Origin: Sphingobacterium sp. SGG-5
GTDB taxonomy: Bacteria; Bacteroidota; Bacteroidia; Sphingobacteriales; Sphingobacteriaceae
NCBI RefSeq assembly: GCF_011043525.1
Contig: NZ_JAAKGO010000003.1
Location: 62,001-126,000, forward strand
Direction: 5' to 3'
Length of the DNA stretch: 64,000 nt
The translations under genes and the position numbers were made by a program. The notes under the pieces are model-generated. The model saw only the letters and a list, made by a program, of their open reading frames with translations, was not told the origin of the DNA and ran no database searches. Shown here piece by piece: positions 18,904 through 27,247 of the stretch (its first letter is position 1; each line of letters begins with the position of its first letter).

Positions 18904-18958
18904 TGAGCCGAATAACCTTTGTATTCGGCTCATATTTTATTTAAATTTGAGCTGAATA
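18904..18958. promoter_or_regulatory. inverted-repeat operator upstream of the fic gene
   Basis: A perfect 11-bp inverted repeat, TGAGCCGAATA (18904-18914) and TATTCGGCTCA (18922-18932) with a 7-bp spacer, is followed by a third half-site TGAGCTGAATA (18948-18958, one mismatch). The third site lies 21 bp before the fic start codon. The arrangement suggests binding by a dimeric regulator, possibly the Fic protein itself, which ends in a winged helix. Confidence 0.65.
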
Positions 18959-18978
18959 AGATAGTTAATCGGATCAAG

Positions 18979-20076
18979 ATGTATAATTGGCAACATAAAA
19001 ACTGGCCTTACTTCTCTTATAAACTGGATGATATTCATAGTATTGCAATTTCTTTTGCAGAAGAATTAGGTATCATGAATGGCTTGGTTACAGCTTTAAA
19101 TGATGATTTAAAGCAGGAAACCTTGATTGAGATTCTTATTTCAGAAGCTATAAAAACTTCCGAAATTGAAGGAGAGTATATGAGTCGTGTCGATGTGATG
19201 TCGTCGATCAAACGCAACCTCGGTCTAAGAGACGATACGATCGTTCGCGACAAGCGTGTAGCCGGTATTGCTGAATTAATGACGAATGTACGAGCTTCCT
19301 ATGATAGAGACTTATCTATACCGATGATCCTCGACTGGCATAATGCCTTAATGCGTTCTTTTTCGAATATCAACGCAGGACAGTGGCGATCGGGACATGA
19401 ACCGATGCAGATTGTTTCTGGTGCTTATGGAAGGGAAACCGTGCATTATGAAGCGCCTCCCTCTTCGGAAGTACCAATAGAAATGAAACGTTTTGTTGAC
19501 TGGTATAATGATACGGAGTTGCCCACTAAAGATAAAATCAGTACAGCGTTGGTCAAATCGGCTATCACCCATTTGTATTTTGAGAGTATACACCCGTTTG
19601 AAGATGGAAACGGGCGTATCGGAAGGGCATTAGCTGAATATGCTTTGTCCAATACATTGCAGAGCCCTGTATTGCTATCGATATCTAGGGTGATCGAGAA
19701 GAATAAGACACAATATTACGATGCCCTTAAGTCAGCACAGCGCGGTCTGGAAATTACCGAATGGATCACCTACTTCACTAACATCATCCTCGAGGCACAG
19801 ATTGAAGCGAAACAATTGATTGAGTTTACCGTAAAGAAGGTGAAGTATTTTGATCGTTTTAAAGAGCAATTGAATGACAGACAAATGAAGGCTATAAATA
19901 GGATGTTCGAGGCTGGTGTTGATGGCTTTAAAGGTGGCATGACCGCTAAAAAGTATACGGCTATCACCAAAGCCTCCAAAGCTACGGCTACACGGGACTT
20001 GCAATATTTGCTGGAGATAGGCGCTTTGTCCTTACACGCAGGTGGGCGGTCGACAAGGTATGAGTTGGTTTTGTAG
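18979..20076 (+). CDS. Fic family protein with DUF4172 N-terminus and C-terminal winged helix
   Basis: 365 aa from the ATG at 18979 (MYNWQHKNWPYFSYKLDDI, the usual DUF4172 start); an upstream in-frame start would add 20 unrelated residues. The N-terminal inhibitory motif TSEIEGE fits (S/T)xxxE(G/N), so this is a self-inhibited class II Fic protein. The catalytic loop is canonical, HPFEDGNGRIGRAL. The C-terminal about 65 residues (NDRQMKAINRMFEAG, ATRDLQYLLEIGAL) form a winged helix. It is predicted to transfer AMP from ATP to a target protein. Regulation through the repeats just upstream is likely. Confidence 0.92.
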   Translation: MYNWQHKNWPYFSYKLDDIHSIAISFAEELGIMNGLVTALNDDLKQETLIEILISEAIKTSEIEGEYMSRVDVMSSIKRNLGLRDDTIVRDKRVAGIAELMTNVRASYDRDLSIPMILDWHNALMRSFSNINAGQWRSGHEPMQIVSGAYGRETVHYEAPPSSEVPIEMKRFVDWYNDTELPTKDKISTALVKSAITHLYFESIHPFEDGNGRIGRALAEYALSNTLQSPVLLSISRVIEKNKTQYYDALKSAQRGLEITEWITYFTNIILEAQIEAKQLIEFTVKKVKYFDRFKEQLNDRQMKAINRMFEAGVDGFKGGMTAKKYTAITKASKATATRDLQYLLEIGALSLHAGGRSTRYELVL

Positions 20077-20193
20077 GGGATTTATTTTATTCGCTGTAAC
20101 AGATATTTACTAAATTTGTTACAATGCAGTGAGGTAATCACACCTGAATAAGATTATAGTCGAGAACTTGTCTAAAATTGAACTGCCAAAATA

Positions 20194-20655
20194 ATGAGTA
20201 AAGATTTAATCCTATCGCAACAACATATAGAAAATCGAATTTTTACTATTCGGGAAAAACAAGTCATGTTCGATAGAGATCTGGCAGAAATTGTATCAAG
20301 TAGAAGTAAAGAGATTAAATGAGCAAATAAAACGTAACATTGATCGGTTTCCCGAAACATTTCGTTTTCAATTGAATAACCAAGAAAAAGATGAACTGGT
20401 CGCAAATTGCGACCGGTTTGAGTCGTTAAAACATTCCTCGGTAAACCCGTATGCTTTTACGGAGCAGGGCGTAGCTATGTTGTCTGCCGTCTTACGAAGT
20501 GATGTTGCTGTAAAAGTCAGCATCCAAATTATGAATGATTTTGTAGAATTAAGAAGACTCGTTGGTCAAGAAACAATTCAGCATTTACGTCTTTCAAGTA
20601 TTGAAAATAAATTGATAGAGCATGATCAAAAATTTAACAAGCTCTTTTTCGCTAT
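20194..20655 (+). pseudogene. ORF6N-domain protein, frameshifted and truncated
   Basis: From the ATG at 20194 the frame reads MSKDLILSQQHIENRIF and then stops after 42 codons. An extra A in the run at 20288-20290 breaks it. Removing one A restores DLAELYQVEVKRLNEQIKRN and continues in the second frame (FPETFRFQL, AFTEQGVAMLSAVL) to KLIEHDQKFNKLF. This is the ORF6N DNA-binding domain common in phage and mobile elements. The normal C-terminus is missing: at about 20640-20650 the sequence switches to a type III restriction gene. Confidence 0.85.
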
Positions 20656-21270
20656 TTGCCCGATATTATCAGTTATCTCCAAGATGAGACCGATCTGACC
20701 CGGCGTACTATTGTGAAAATCCTGAAAGGAATTGAACCACGGGTACTGCGCTATTTTACCATTAATCCACAGGCTTTTATCGAAAGTTGTATGGATGTGA
20801 TCAATCTGCAAAAGCGTTTATTCATTGTAGTGGGTGTTGAATATGAGCGGGTAGATGATTATTACGACCAAAAGCGGATTGAAGATGAGGATTTGATTGG
20901 TTACTTAAGCAAGAGATTGGTCGAGGCCAGCAAATCGGCTTATAGTTATACGGTATGCGATTCGGATGTGGAGGTCAATCTGGCAAGAGAGTTTGAACAA
21001 AGTGAAAATATCTCCTTATACACGAAATTGCCAAGCTGGTTTACTATTCCGACACCATTGGGTACCTACAATCCCGACTGGGCAATCATGTATAAAAAAG
21101 GCGACGGTGAGCATTTATATTTTGTTACCGAATCGAAAGGAACAGTTTTCGACGAAGCCTTGCGCCCTATTGAAAGCGGAAAAATAAAATGTGGCAAAGC
21201 ACATTTTCGGTCGATTGATAGCCGGATGATCGTGGCACTTACGATGGATGATGTATATGAGCAGGTATAG
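20650..21270 (+). pseudogene. type III restriction enzyme Res subunit, C-terminal remnant
   Basis: About 205 residues open from the junction with the ORF6N gene. They match the C-terminal endonuclease part of type III Res subunits: LPDIISYLQDETDLTRRTI, YTVCDSDVEVNLAREF, LPSWFTIPTPLGTYNPDWAI and a PD-(D/E)xK-type core, with NPDW followed by YFVTESKGT. The helicase part and the Mod methyltransferase gene are absent, so this cannot restrict DNA. The gene was probably shortened by a deletion that fused it to the ORF6N fragment. Confidence 0.85.
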
Positions 21271-21278
21271 TTTTCCCC

Positions 21279-21764
21279 TCACCGATAAAACCACCGTAAG
21301 AATACCACCAAACCACATACCACCAAAGTGACGCCCAGCCACCAGAACGAGAAGACCCTGACAGGCTTTCGCTCGCTTTCCAATCCGGCTGCCTTGACAT
21401 CGATTTGCGTGGCTGAAGCCCCGGATTTCATAGACGACTGTGTCGCCTGTTGGTCGATGGTTTGGTCGGAGGTTGTTGCCGTATGCGCCTTCTTTGACCG
21501 ATAGGAGAGGATAGCCGTAGCTTCGCCCTTAAATCCCTGGGAAGGGTGGTAAGATATAACTCCTTTAGGGAGGATGACGACGGCGGTCGATCCGGCGGAC
21601 CACTGTAGCTGCTGTTCGTGGAAGGATTGTGTCACCGCTTTTTCGAGATGGGTGACTGCCGTTGAGCTATGTATGGAACTGCTATCCCGTCGGGAGGTAT
21701 GCCGCATACGATGGGTCTGGCAGGCACACAGGAGGCAAACTAGAAACAAGAGTAAACGGTTCAT
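21279..21764 (-). CDS. small lipoprotein with C-terminal membrane anchor (u-spanin-like layout)
   Basis: 161 aa. The N-terminus is a lipoprotein signal (LLLFLVCLLCACQTH, Cys near residue 15). The middle is Ser/Thr/Gln-rich, and a transmembrane helix lies near the end (about 140-158; WWLGVTLVVCGLVVFLRWF). A lipid anchor plus a C-terminal inner-membrane helix is the layout of unimolecular spanins, which join the two membranes during phage lysis. It is the last gene of a minus-strand cluster with a CHAP hydrolase and a holin-like protein, which supports that reading. Sequence alone does not prove it. Confidence 0.6.
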   Translation of the reverse strand: MNRLLLFLVCLLCACQTHRMRHTSRRDSSSIHSSTAVTHLEKAVTQSFHEQQLQWSAGSTAVVILPKGVISYHPSQGFKGEATAILSYRSKKAHTATTSDQTIDQQATQSSMKSGASATQIDVKAAGLESERKPVRVFSFWWLGVTLVVCGLVVFLRWFYR

Positions 21765-21783
21765 TTTGTTTTTGATTAATCAA

Positions 21784-21814
21784 CCCTGCCGGTGGCATAA
21801 GGCTACCGACAGGG
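21784..21814 (-). other. intercistronic hairpin 1 of the lysis-like cluster
   Basis: CCCTG (21784-21788) pairs with CAGGG (21810-21814) and the inner bases continue the stem with G-U pairs. It lies between the CHAP hydrolase and spanin-like genes. A clearly related hairpin is at 22730-22767. There is no T-run, so a processing or stability role fits better than termination. Confidence 0.55.
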
Positions 21815-21853
21815 CTTCATGAGCGAAGTTTAAATTTTATTATAATAAATGAA

Positions 21854-22402
21854 TTAATGCCTGTCCGGATCCGATATCCAATCGGCTACGGCATACAGGC
21901 TTCCGATGTGTCGCCTTTTCCGAAGCACGCGGTTGTCGGTATTCCCTTCTACCGTAACCAACCACTTGCCGTCCAGCTGGTCTATAAACCCAACATGTGC
22001 AATACGCTTCACAGTGGGGTAGTATATGCCGAACACATCGCCCTGTCGGATGGGGTCGGTATTACCACCTTTTGTCCAGACCGTACGACTGGCGGGGAAA
22101 AGTGCAGGACTCCAGGGATTCCGTGGTTGGGCATACCCCGCTTTGCCGAAACACCAGCTGACGTAGGCGGCGCACCAGGCATGACCTGCACCGAGGTTAC
22201 AGTAGCGGAGGTATTCCTCCACACGTGAGCCGTTGTTTCGTCCCGTGGCTTCTTGCACGCCAAGCTCGGCTATATAGACGCTCCGTAGTCGCTGACGTGC
22301 GTCGTCATGCTGGGGCGGATCTACAGCAGGGCGATAAGCACCAGCATGAAACCGCAGAAAAACAAGCAGAACAAGCCCAGAAACAAATACAGGTGTTGCC
22401 AT
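21854..22402 (-). CDS. CHAP-type peptidoglycan hydrolase (TIGR02594-like)
   Basis: 182 aa. An N-terminal hydrophobic helix (about 3-18; TPVFVSGLVLLVFLRF) may act as an uncleaved membrane signal. The amidase/endopeptidase domain follows, with catalytic Cys in HAWCAAYVSWCFGKAGY, His in RIAHVGFID and polar residue in VEGNTD. The pre-catalytic segment IAELGVQEATGRNNGSRVEEYL matches TIGR02594-type proteins. It should cut peptidoglycan. The start overlaps the holin-like gene by 82 bp in another frame, which suggests coupled expression. Confidence 0.78.
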   Translation of the reverse strand: MATPVFVSGLVLLVFLRFHAGAYRPAVDPPQHDDARQRLRSVYIAELGVQEATGRNNGSRVEEYLRYCNLGAGHAWCAAYVSWCFGKAGYAQPRNPWSPALFPASRTVWTKGGNTDPIRQGDVFGIYYPTVKRIAHVGFIDQLDGKWLVTVEGNTDNRVLRKRRHIGSLYAVADWISDPDRH

Positions 22403-22695
22403 GGTCTCATCAAATTTAAAGGTTCAACCATAACAGCTTTGGCGTATTGAGCCAATGCTGCTGTTAATAGGCGGGCCAGCAGACTCGCAGCCAAAACCGC
22501 CGCTGCGGCAAAAGCTAAGGCACTCAGCAAGCCCGCATCAAAAGGGGCAGCTGTAGCATCTAGCTGGCGAAGTATCGGTCCGCAGAAGATGTAGGCTAGA
22601 AGCGTCAATAGCAAAACTGCGGCATCCAGCGTCATACGCCCACCGCTCCAAGAAATAGTGCCGGGTGGGGCGGGTAATGAAATTGATTTTAACAT
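22321..22695 (-). CDS. small holin-like membrane protein
   Basis: 124 aa with three predicted membrane helices (about 21-41, 54-78 and 101-124), the last hydrophobic to the end (FLGLFCLFFCGFMLVLIALL). There is no recognisable family motif. Its size and topology, and its position directly upstream of a peptidoglycan hydrolase, are holin-like. The final helix is encoded by the same DNA as the N-terminal helix of the hydrolase in a different frame. Confidence 0.55.
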   Translation of the reverse strand: MLKSISLPAPPGTISWSGGRMTLDAAVLLLTLLAYIFCGPILRQLDATAAPFDAGLLSALAFAAAAVLAASLLARLLTAALAQYAKAVMVEPLNLMRPWQHLYLFLGLFCLFFCGFMLVLIALL

Positions 22696-22729
22696 AATTG
22701 TAATTTTTAAAAAGTAAACTGTTTTTTAA

Positions 22730-22767
22730 CAACCCTGCCGGCAGTACAAAGACAGCCGACAAGGTTG
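22730..22767 (-). other. intercistronic hairpin 2 of the lysis-like cluster
   Basis: CAACCCTGCCGGC (22730-22742) pairs with GCCGACAAGGTTG (22755-22767), allowing G-U pairs. It lies between the FN3 gene and the holin-like gene and shares its CAACCCTGCCGG arm with the hairpin at 21784-21814. Confidence 0.55.
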
Positions 22768-22800
22768 GGAATTATAGGGACATTGTTACCTTATCCAGAA

Positions 22801-23436
22801 CTACCGGGCAATCTGTGATACAGGTTCACTCCAGTCACTGATACCCTGCGGATTGCGTGCACGTACGCGAGCGTAATAGGTTACTGCGCGGGTCAGATTA
22901 GGGATGATGTTGTTGCGTATAGAGCGACCGTGTCGGAAAGAGTCGATATCGCCCCAGGCAATTTCACCGTCTACCATTGTGCCCAGCTGGTATTCGTATT
23001 CCGAGGCTTTGTTTACCGAGTCGAAGAGTAGTGCCAACTCTCCACTACGCTCGCCGTCGACGAGACGGACACGGGTAGGTGTGGTCGGTGCGGTCAACTC
23101 TCCGGGAAGTCCCTTGAGCCGAAAGCCGGAGCTGAGTAGTTTATGTACCACTCCGTCACAGGTCGTGTTGACATAAAAGGCCAATCGGCGCAGCACATCC
23201 ACTAATGCCCGTTTGCTGGCGTTCTTGGACTCGGAGTCGTAGGGACTGCCTTTGCGGTTGGTAAACTGCATTTTCTCGTTGTAATCCGCTATGGCGGCTT
23301 CGAGCTCTGCCAGTGGCGGATTGGGTTCCGCGAAAAATTCTACGTTCTCACCAATAGCTTGGTACACGGTGCTGGCGAGGTATCCCAGCTCAGCATCGCG
23401 GTAGTTTCCATAATTAATTTTAACTTGTCTTTTCAT
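22801..23436 (-). CDS. fibronectin type III domain protein
   Basis: 211 aa. The first half is helical (YRDAELGYLASTVYQAIGEN, SKRALVDVLRRLAFYVN). The second half (about 115-211) looks like a single FN3 beta-sandwich (VNKASEYEYQLG, RAVTYYARVRARNPQGISDW). There is no signal peptide. Similar proteins occur in Bacteroidota next to small membrane and CHAP genes. The role is unknown; a structural or host-contact part of a phage-like particle is possible but unsupported. Confidence 0.72.
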   Translation of the reverse strand: MKRQVKINYGNYRDAELGYLASTVYQAIGENVEFFAEPNPPLAELEAAIADYNEKMQFTNRKGSPYDSESKNASKRALVDVLRRLAFYVNTTCDGVVHKLLSSGFRLKGLPGELTAPTTPTRVRLVDGERSGELALLFDSVNKASEYEYQLGTMVDGEIAWGDIDSFRHGRSIRNNIIPNLTRAVTYYARVRARNPQGISDWSEPVSQIAR

Positions 23437-23507
23437 GACTAAAAAATTGAATGTTATTAATTTTAAAAAAATAATTTCCTACTCTTATTCGCAGGTTTTC
23501 GGATTTT

Positions 23508-23531
23508 CCCTGGTCGTTGCAACAGACAGGG
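23508..23531 (-). other. intercistronic hairpin 3 of the lysis-like cluster
   Basis: CCCTG (23508-23512) pairs with CAGGG (23527-23531) around a GTTGCAAC palindrome. It lies between the repeat ORF and the FN3 gene, giving a hairpin in a third gap of this cluster. Confidence 0.4.
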
Positions 23532-23593
23532 ACAAACATAGAATAGAAGCTGTGCCGTATCAATTTTTTAGACGAGGATGAACGTACTTGAAC

Positions 23594-24061
23594 TTACTTG
23601 TACTTACTTGCACTTCGGAAGCCGTTGCTTCCGAAGTGGAACCAATTGCTTCCGGCACGGAAGCAATCACTTGCGGAGCGGAAGTGATCGTTTGCGAAGC
23701 TTAGGCAATTGCTTGTAAATCTTAAGCTGTTGCTTCCGATACGGAAGCCGTTGTTTCCGGTGTGGAACCAATTACTTCCGGCACGGAAGCAATCACTTGC
23801 GGAGCGGAAGTGATCGTTTGCGAAGCTTAGGCAATTGCTTGTAAATCTTAAGCTGTCGTTTCCGACACGGAAGCTGTCGTTTGTGAGGCGGAACCAATTG
23901 CTTCCGGCAGGGAAGCAATCACTTGTGGTGCGGAAGTGATCGTCTGCGAAGCTTAGGCAATTGCTTGCAAATCTTAAGTTGTCGTTTCCGATACGGAAAT
24001 CATCGTTTACGGAGTGTAACCGATTGCTTCCCGTTCGCAAGCAATCACTTATCGTCCTCAT
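23594..24061 (-). CDS. possible heptad-repeat protein encoded by the 21-bp repeat array
   Basis: 155 codons open on the minus strand. The product would be about 21 heptads of the form (S/N)(N/D)x(F/L)Rxx, for example SNCLSFA, NDHFRSA and SDCFRAG. The ATG overlaps the end of the HTH gene by 17 bp. Openness is weak evidence, because the repeat period (21 and 126 bp) is a multiple of three and the whole frame rests on a few base patterns. No signal peptide, membrane helix or known fold is seen, and the ribosome-binding site is poor. It may instead be a non-coding repeat. Confidence 0.35.
   Translation of the reverse strand: MRTISDCLRTGSNRLHSVNDDFRIGNDNLRFASNCLSFADDHFRTTSDCFPAGSNWFRLTNDSFRVGNDSLRFTSNCLSFANDHFRSASDCFRAGSNWFHTGNNGFRIGSNSLRFTSNCLSFANDHFRSASDCFRAGSNWFHFGSNGFRSASKYK
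23627..24046. repeat. array of twenty 21-bp palindromic units in 126-bp higher-order repeats
   Basis: The whole stretch divides into 20 consecutive 21-bp units. Many are imperfect palindromes of the type GCTTCCGnnnCGGAAGC followed by AATT, AATC or GTT. Six different units form a 126-bp block that recurs at 23641, 23767 and 23893. The array ends at the HTH gene stop codon, and the left flank (23585-23615) has short ACTTACTTG direct repeats. Confidence 0.92.
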
Positions 24062-24404
24062 TTTGGTTATTTTTATTCTTCCGTTCGCTATTTAGTTTAC
24101 GGAAAATGAGGTGTTTCTCTTTACGTTCCGTCATTAACTTGATTACATCCGACTTCAGGTAGTACGGCCTACGGCCGATATACAGGGCGGCTTTCAGTAA
24201 CTTGTCATCCACTTCATTGTAGAAGGTTCCCTTGGAGATGCCAAAGTAATCTGTGATCCAGGTGATATCGACATGTTCGGGAACCTCGTTGGGCGGCTGG
24301 GTGGCAGACGATAGCTGTCCCTGCTCCAGTGTATCCGTAGCAAGAAAATTTCGGATTTTTTTGATTTCATCGAGTATGAGTGCCAGTACAGCAGGTGTTT
24401 CCAT
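24045..24404 (-). CDS. small helix-turn-helix DNA-binding protein
   Basis: 119 aa from the ATG at 24404 (METPAVLALILDEIKKIRNF); the frame runs 13 codons further up without a good start. A helical N-terminus and a linker (about 30-50) precede a MerR/excisionase-like winged helix (about 53-100; ITWITDYFGISKGTFYNEV, RRPYYLKSDVIKLM). The tail is basic and Asn-rich. It heads the minus-strand cluster with the repeat array and lysis-like genes, so it could regulate it or bind the palindromic units; both are inference. Confidence 0.7.
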   Translation of the reverse strand: METPAVLALILDEIKKIRNFLATDTLEQGQLSSATQPPNEVPEHVDITWITDYFGISKGTFYNEVDDKLLKAALYIGRRPYYLKSDVIKLMTERKEKHLIFRKLNSERKNKNNQNEDDK

Positions 24405-24489
24405 AATAAATAATATTGTCAAGTATTCGAAAACAAATATCATCCATTATGGCTTTTTTGGTTAGTCTATTACGGACATTCGGTATGGT

Positions 24490-25488
24490 TTATTCTGGAC
24501 ATGGTAGCTCGATTTGAGGTAGATCTTCTGCCGAGAAACGATGCGCTTCCGAAGGTAGGTGACCGCATGTTTGGCGGTACGCTTTTGTAAAGGCTGAGGT
24601 TTCTCCATAGCCCAACAGATGGGCTACGTCGCCTACTGTCATGCCTCCATTTTCATCGGTAAGGAGCCGGTGTGCGGCGGTCATCCGTATCTGCCGCAGC
24701 AGTTGGCCAGCGGTTATTTTTCCGTTTGAAAGCGAGTGGAATGCCCGGTTCAAGGTTTTTAAGGAAACACCAATAGTGGCTGCCACAGCCTTGACACTAC
24801 GCTGACTGTTGGTGGGAAACAGTCGGTTGCAGTGTGCAATGAATCGAAGGACGATTTCCCGGTACTGCATTTTAGGTTCGGTAGCATGTCGGGCTTTGAC
24901 CATGAGATTGTCATAGAAGGCCATGATGTGGTCCAGATGATGTGAATACTCCAGTTCAACACCATCCTCGTCATACGCCGATTGGAAGCTGAGGGAAATT
25001 ATGCGTTCCATTAAGGCGTTGGAAAGACTGTAGCGTGGGAAAATCAGCGCCTCTTGATAAGGTGTTATGCTGGCCGAAACCGTATGGATAAAAGGTAGCG
25101 TTCGTTGTAAGCGCGTCATCCATGCTGTACACAAGGCATAAGAGACCAGACGGTGCTTACCCGACTTAAAAGTGACTGAATAGTTGCCCTGGGTGATATA
25201 AAATGCCTGGCAATGGTTGTCGGACGGTGCGAAAGGTATACCTGACGCTTCTGCGCGTTCCACGATGAGATTGCCGGTAACTAATAAAAAAAGATATAGG
25301 CCGGTTTCGGGGATATGAACGGTGGCACGGGTTGCTACGGGTGTGTTCAGCGTGATCACGGTTTGCGTATACTGTATAACATCTGTTGTCTTGATGGTTA
25401 CATCAATATCGTTAGCGTCAGTCGTTACAGAACCTTGGTGTGCGGGGTCGGACAAAGCAGGAAAGCGGATTTCTACGGTCGGTTTCAT
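24490..25488 (-). CDS. AraC-family transcriptional regulator
   Basis: 332 aa from the ATG at 25488 (MKPTVEIRFPALSDPA); the longer frame would run into the catalase gene and lacks support. The N-terminal about 230 residues form a sensor-like domain without a clear family. The C-terminal AraC domain has two HTH units (about 240-330; VKAVAATIGVSLKTLNRAFHS and VGDVAHLLGYGETSAFTKAY). It lies 83 bp after the catalase gene in the same direction. A role in oxidative stress is possible but not evident. Confidence 0.85.
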   Translation of the reverse strand: MKPTVEIRFPALSDPAHQGSVTTDANDIDVTIKTTDVIQYTQTVITLNTPVATRATVHIPETGLYLFLLVTGNLIVERAEASGIPFAPSDNHCQAFYITQGNYSVTFKSGKHRLVSYALCTAWMTRLQRTLPFIHTVSASITPYQEALIFPRYSLSNALMERIISLSFQSAYDEDGVELEYSHHLDHIMAFYDNLMVKARHATEPKMQYREIVLRFIAHCNRLFPTNSQRSVKAVAATIGVSLKTLNRAFHSLSNGKITAGQLLRQIRMTAAHRLLTDENGGMTVGDVAHLLGYGETSAFTKAYRQTCGHLPSEAHRFSAEDLPQIELPCPE

Positions 25489-25571
25489 GGTAAATCTTTT
25501 AAATAAAATGCCTCCTACACCTTGTATAAAACAGATATAGGAGACACTATAATGGAATGATGTAACACCAG

Positions 25572-27086
25572 TTACCCCATAGAAGGCCGTGGTGCCCATC
25601 TATCATAAGGCGTCATGTCAAAATTCTTGACTTCTTCCATGGTTAATCCGAGAGCTCGTGCTACACCTTCTCCGTATTCCGGATCGGCTTTGTAGCAGTT
25701 TCTGATGTGACGGATCTGGATGAACTTCTCGGCGCCGCCGACTTGTGCTGCTGTGTTTTTAAAGAGTACTTCGGCTTTGCCGTCTGCTTTGATAATGCGG
25801 AACAAATCGCCCGGTTGGGTGAAATAGTCCTCATCATCATCTCTGAAATTATGGGCATAAGCTGTTCCCTCCAGTTCTAATGGTGGTTCCTTGGCCTCGG
25901 GCTGTTCTTGCCATTCGCCGTAGCTGTTTGGGTTATAGTGTTTAGCGTCACCATAATTGCCGTCGACCCGCATCGCACCGTCACGGTGAAACGCGTGATA
26001 AGGGCACCGCGGTTTATTGACCGGAATTTGGTAATGGTTGACGCCTAACCGATAACGCTGGGCATCGCCGTAGGAGAACAACCTGCCCTGAAGCATTTTG
26101 TCGGGTGAGAAACCGATACCCGGAACGATATTCGTCGGGTTGAATGCCGCTTGCTCTACGTCCTGGAAGTAGTTGTCCGGATTTTTGTTCAGTTCGAACT
26201 CGCCGACAGGAATGAGCGGAAAATCTTTCTTCGACCATACTTTTGTCAGGTCAAACGGATGGAAGCGGTAGGTTTTGGCTTCCTCTTCCGTCATAATCTG
26301 CACGAACATTTTCCATTTTGGAAAATCATTTCTTTCGATCGCGTCGAAAAGGTCTCTTTGTGCCGATTCCCGATCCATACCGATGATTTTGGCAGCCTCC
26401 TCGTCCGATAGATTATTTATCCCTTGTTGGGTGACGAAATGGAATTTTACCCAATGACGGACATTGTCCTTATTGATAAAACTATACGTATGACTTCCGA
26501 AACCGTGCATATGTCTATAACCGTTCGGTATCCCCCGATCACTCATGACAATAGTCACCTGATGCAGGGATTCGGGGAGCAATGTCCAGAAGTCCCAGTT
26601 GTTATTTGCACTGCGTAAATTCGTCTTCGGATCGCGTTTCACGGCGTGGTTGAGATCTGGAAACTTCATGGGATCACGGAAAAAGAAGACGGGTGTATTG
26701 TTGCCGACCAGATCCCAGATGCCTTCGTCGGTATAGAATTTTAAGGCAAAGCCCCGGATGTCTCTTTCCGCATCTGCAGCACCTCTTTCACCAGCAACGG
26801 TAGAAAACCGGGCAAACATTTCCGTTTTCTTGCCGATTTCACTGAAGATGCTGGCTTTCGAATACTGTGTAATATCGTGTGTCACCGTGAAGGTGCCGAA
26901 CGCGCCCGAACCTTTTGCATGCATGCGCCGCTCGGGGATAACTTCCCGATCGAAGTTCGCCATTTTTTCGAGAAACCAGAAGTCCTGCATCAGGAGCGGT
27001 CCTCGTGGTCCGGCGGTCTGGGAATTTTGGTTGTCAGGAACCGGAGCACCGGTTTGTCTTGTGAGTTTTGGCTTGTTTTCTTCCAT
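25572..27086 (-). CDS. katA: catalase (monofunctional, small-subunit heme type)
   Basis: 504 aa, typical of clade 3 small-subunit catalases that break hydrogen peroxide into water and oxygen. Visible: active-site His region ([20 protein letters not shown]), distal Asn in [49 protein letters not shown], and the proximal heme-binding Tyr in [15 protein letters not shown]. There is no signal peptide. It is divergent from the P-type ATPase gene. Confidence 0.96.
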   Translation of the reverse strand: MEENKPKLTRQTGAPVPDNQNSQTAGPRGPLLMQDFWFLEKMANFDREVIPERRMHAKGSGAFGTFTVTHDITQYSKASIFSEIGKKTEMFARFSTVAGERGAADAERDIRGFALKFYTDEGIWDLVGNNTPVFFFRDPMKFPDLNHAVKRDPKTNLRSANNNWDFWTLLPESLHQVTIVMSDRGIPNGYRHMHGFGSHTYSFINKDNVRHWVKFHFVTQQGINNLSDEEAAKIIGMDRESAQRDLFDAIERNDFPKWKMFVQIMTEEEAKTYRFHPFDLTKVWSKKDFPLIPVGEFELNKNPDNYFQDVEQAAFNPTNIVPGIGFSPDKMLQGRLFSYGDAQRYRLGVNHYQIPVNKPRCPYHAFHRDGAMRVDGNYGDAKHYNPNSYGEWQEQPEAKEPPLELEGTAYAHNFRDDDEDYFTQPGDLFRIIKADGKAEVLFKNTAAQVGGAEKFIQIRHIRNCYKADPEYGEGVARALGLTMEEVKNFDMTPYDRWAPRPSMG

Positions 27087-27247
27087 TGCTGTTAAGATTA
27101 GAATTAATACATTACCGAGGGTACTACACCGTTTATTTTGGTTACTACTAACATACGAAAAAAAAGTAAAAGAGTAGCTCGTTAAAACATTATATCTTTT
27201 TTAATTCTTTGTATAGTAAACATTATTGTATAAAGACACGGTTTATC

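Noticed and set aside
23627..24046. CRISPR array
   Set aside because: The 21-bp units are contiguous and all related; there are no unique spacers between constant repeats and no cas genes nearby.
21279..24404. Complete prophage
   Set aside because: Only lysis-like and unknown genes are present; capsid, portal, terminase, tail and integrase genes are missing.
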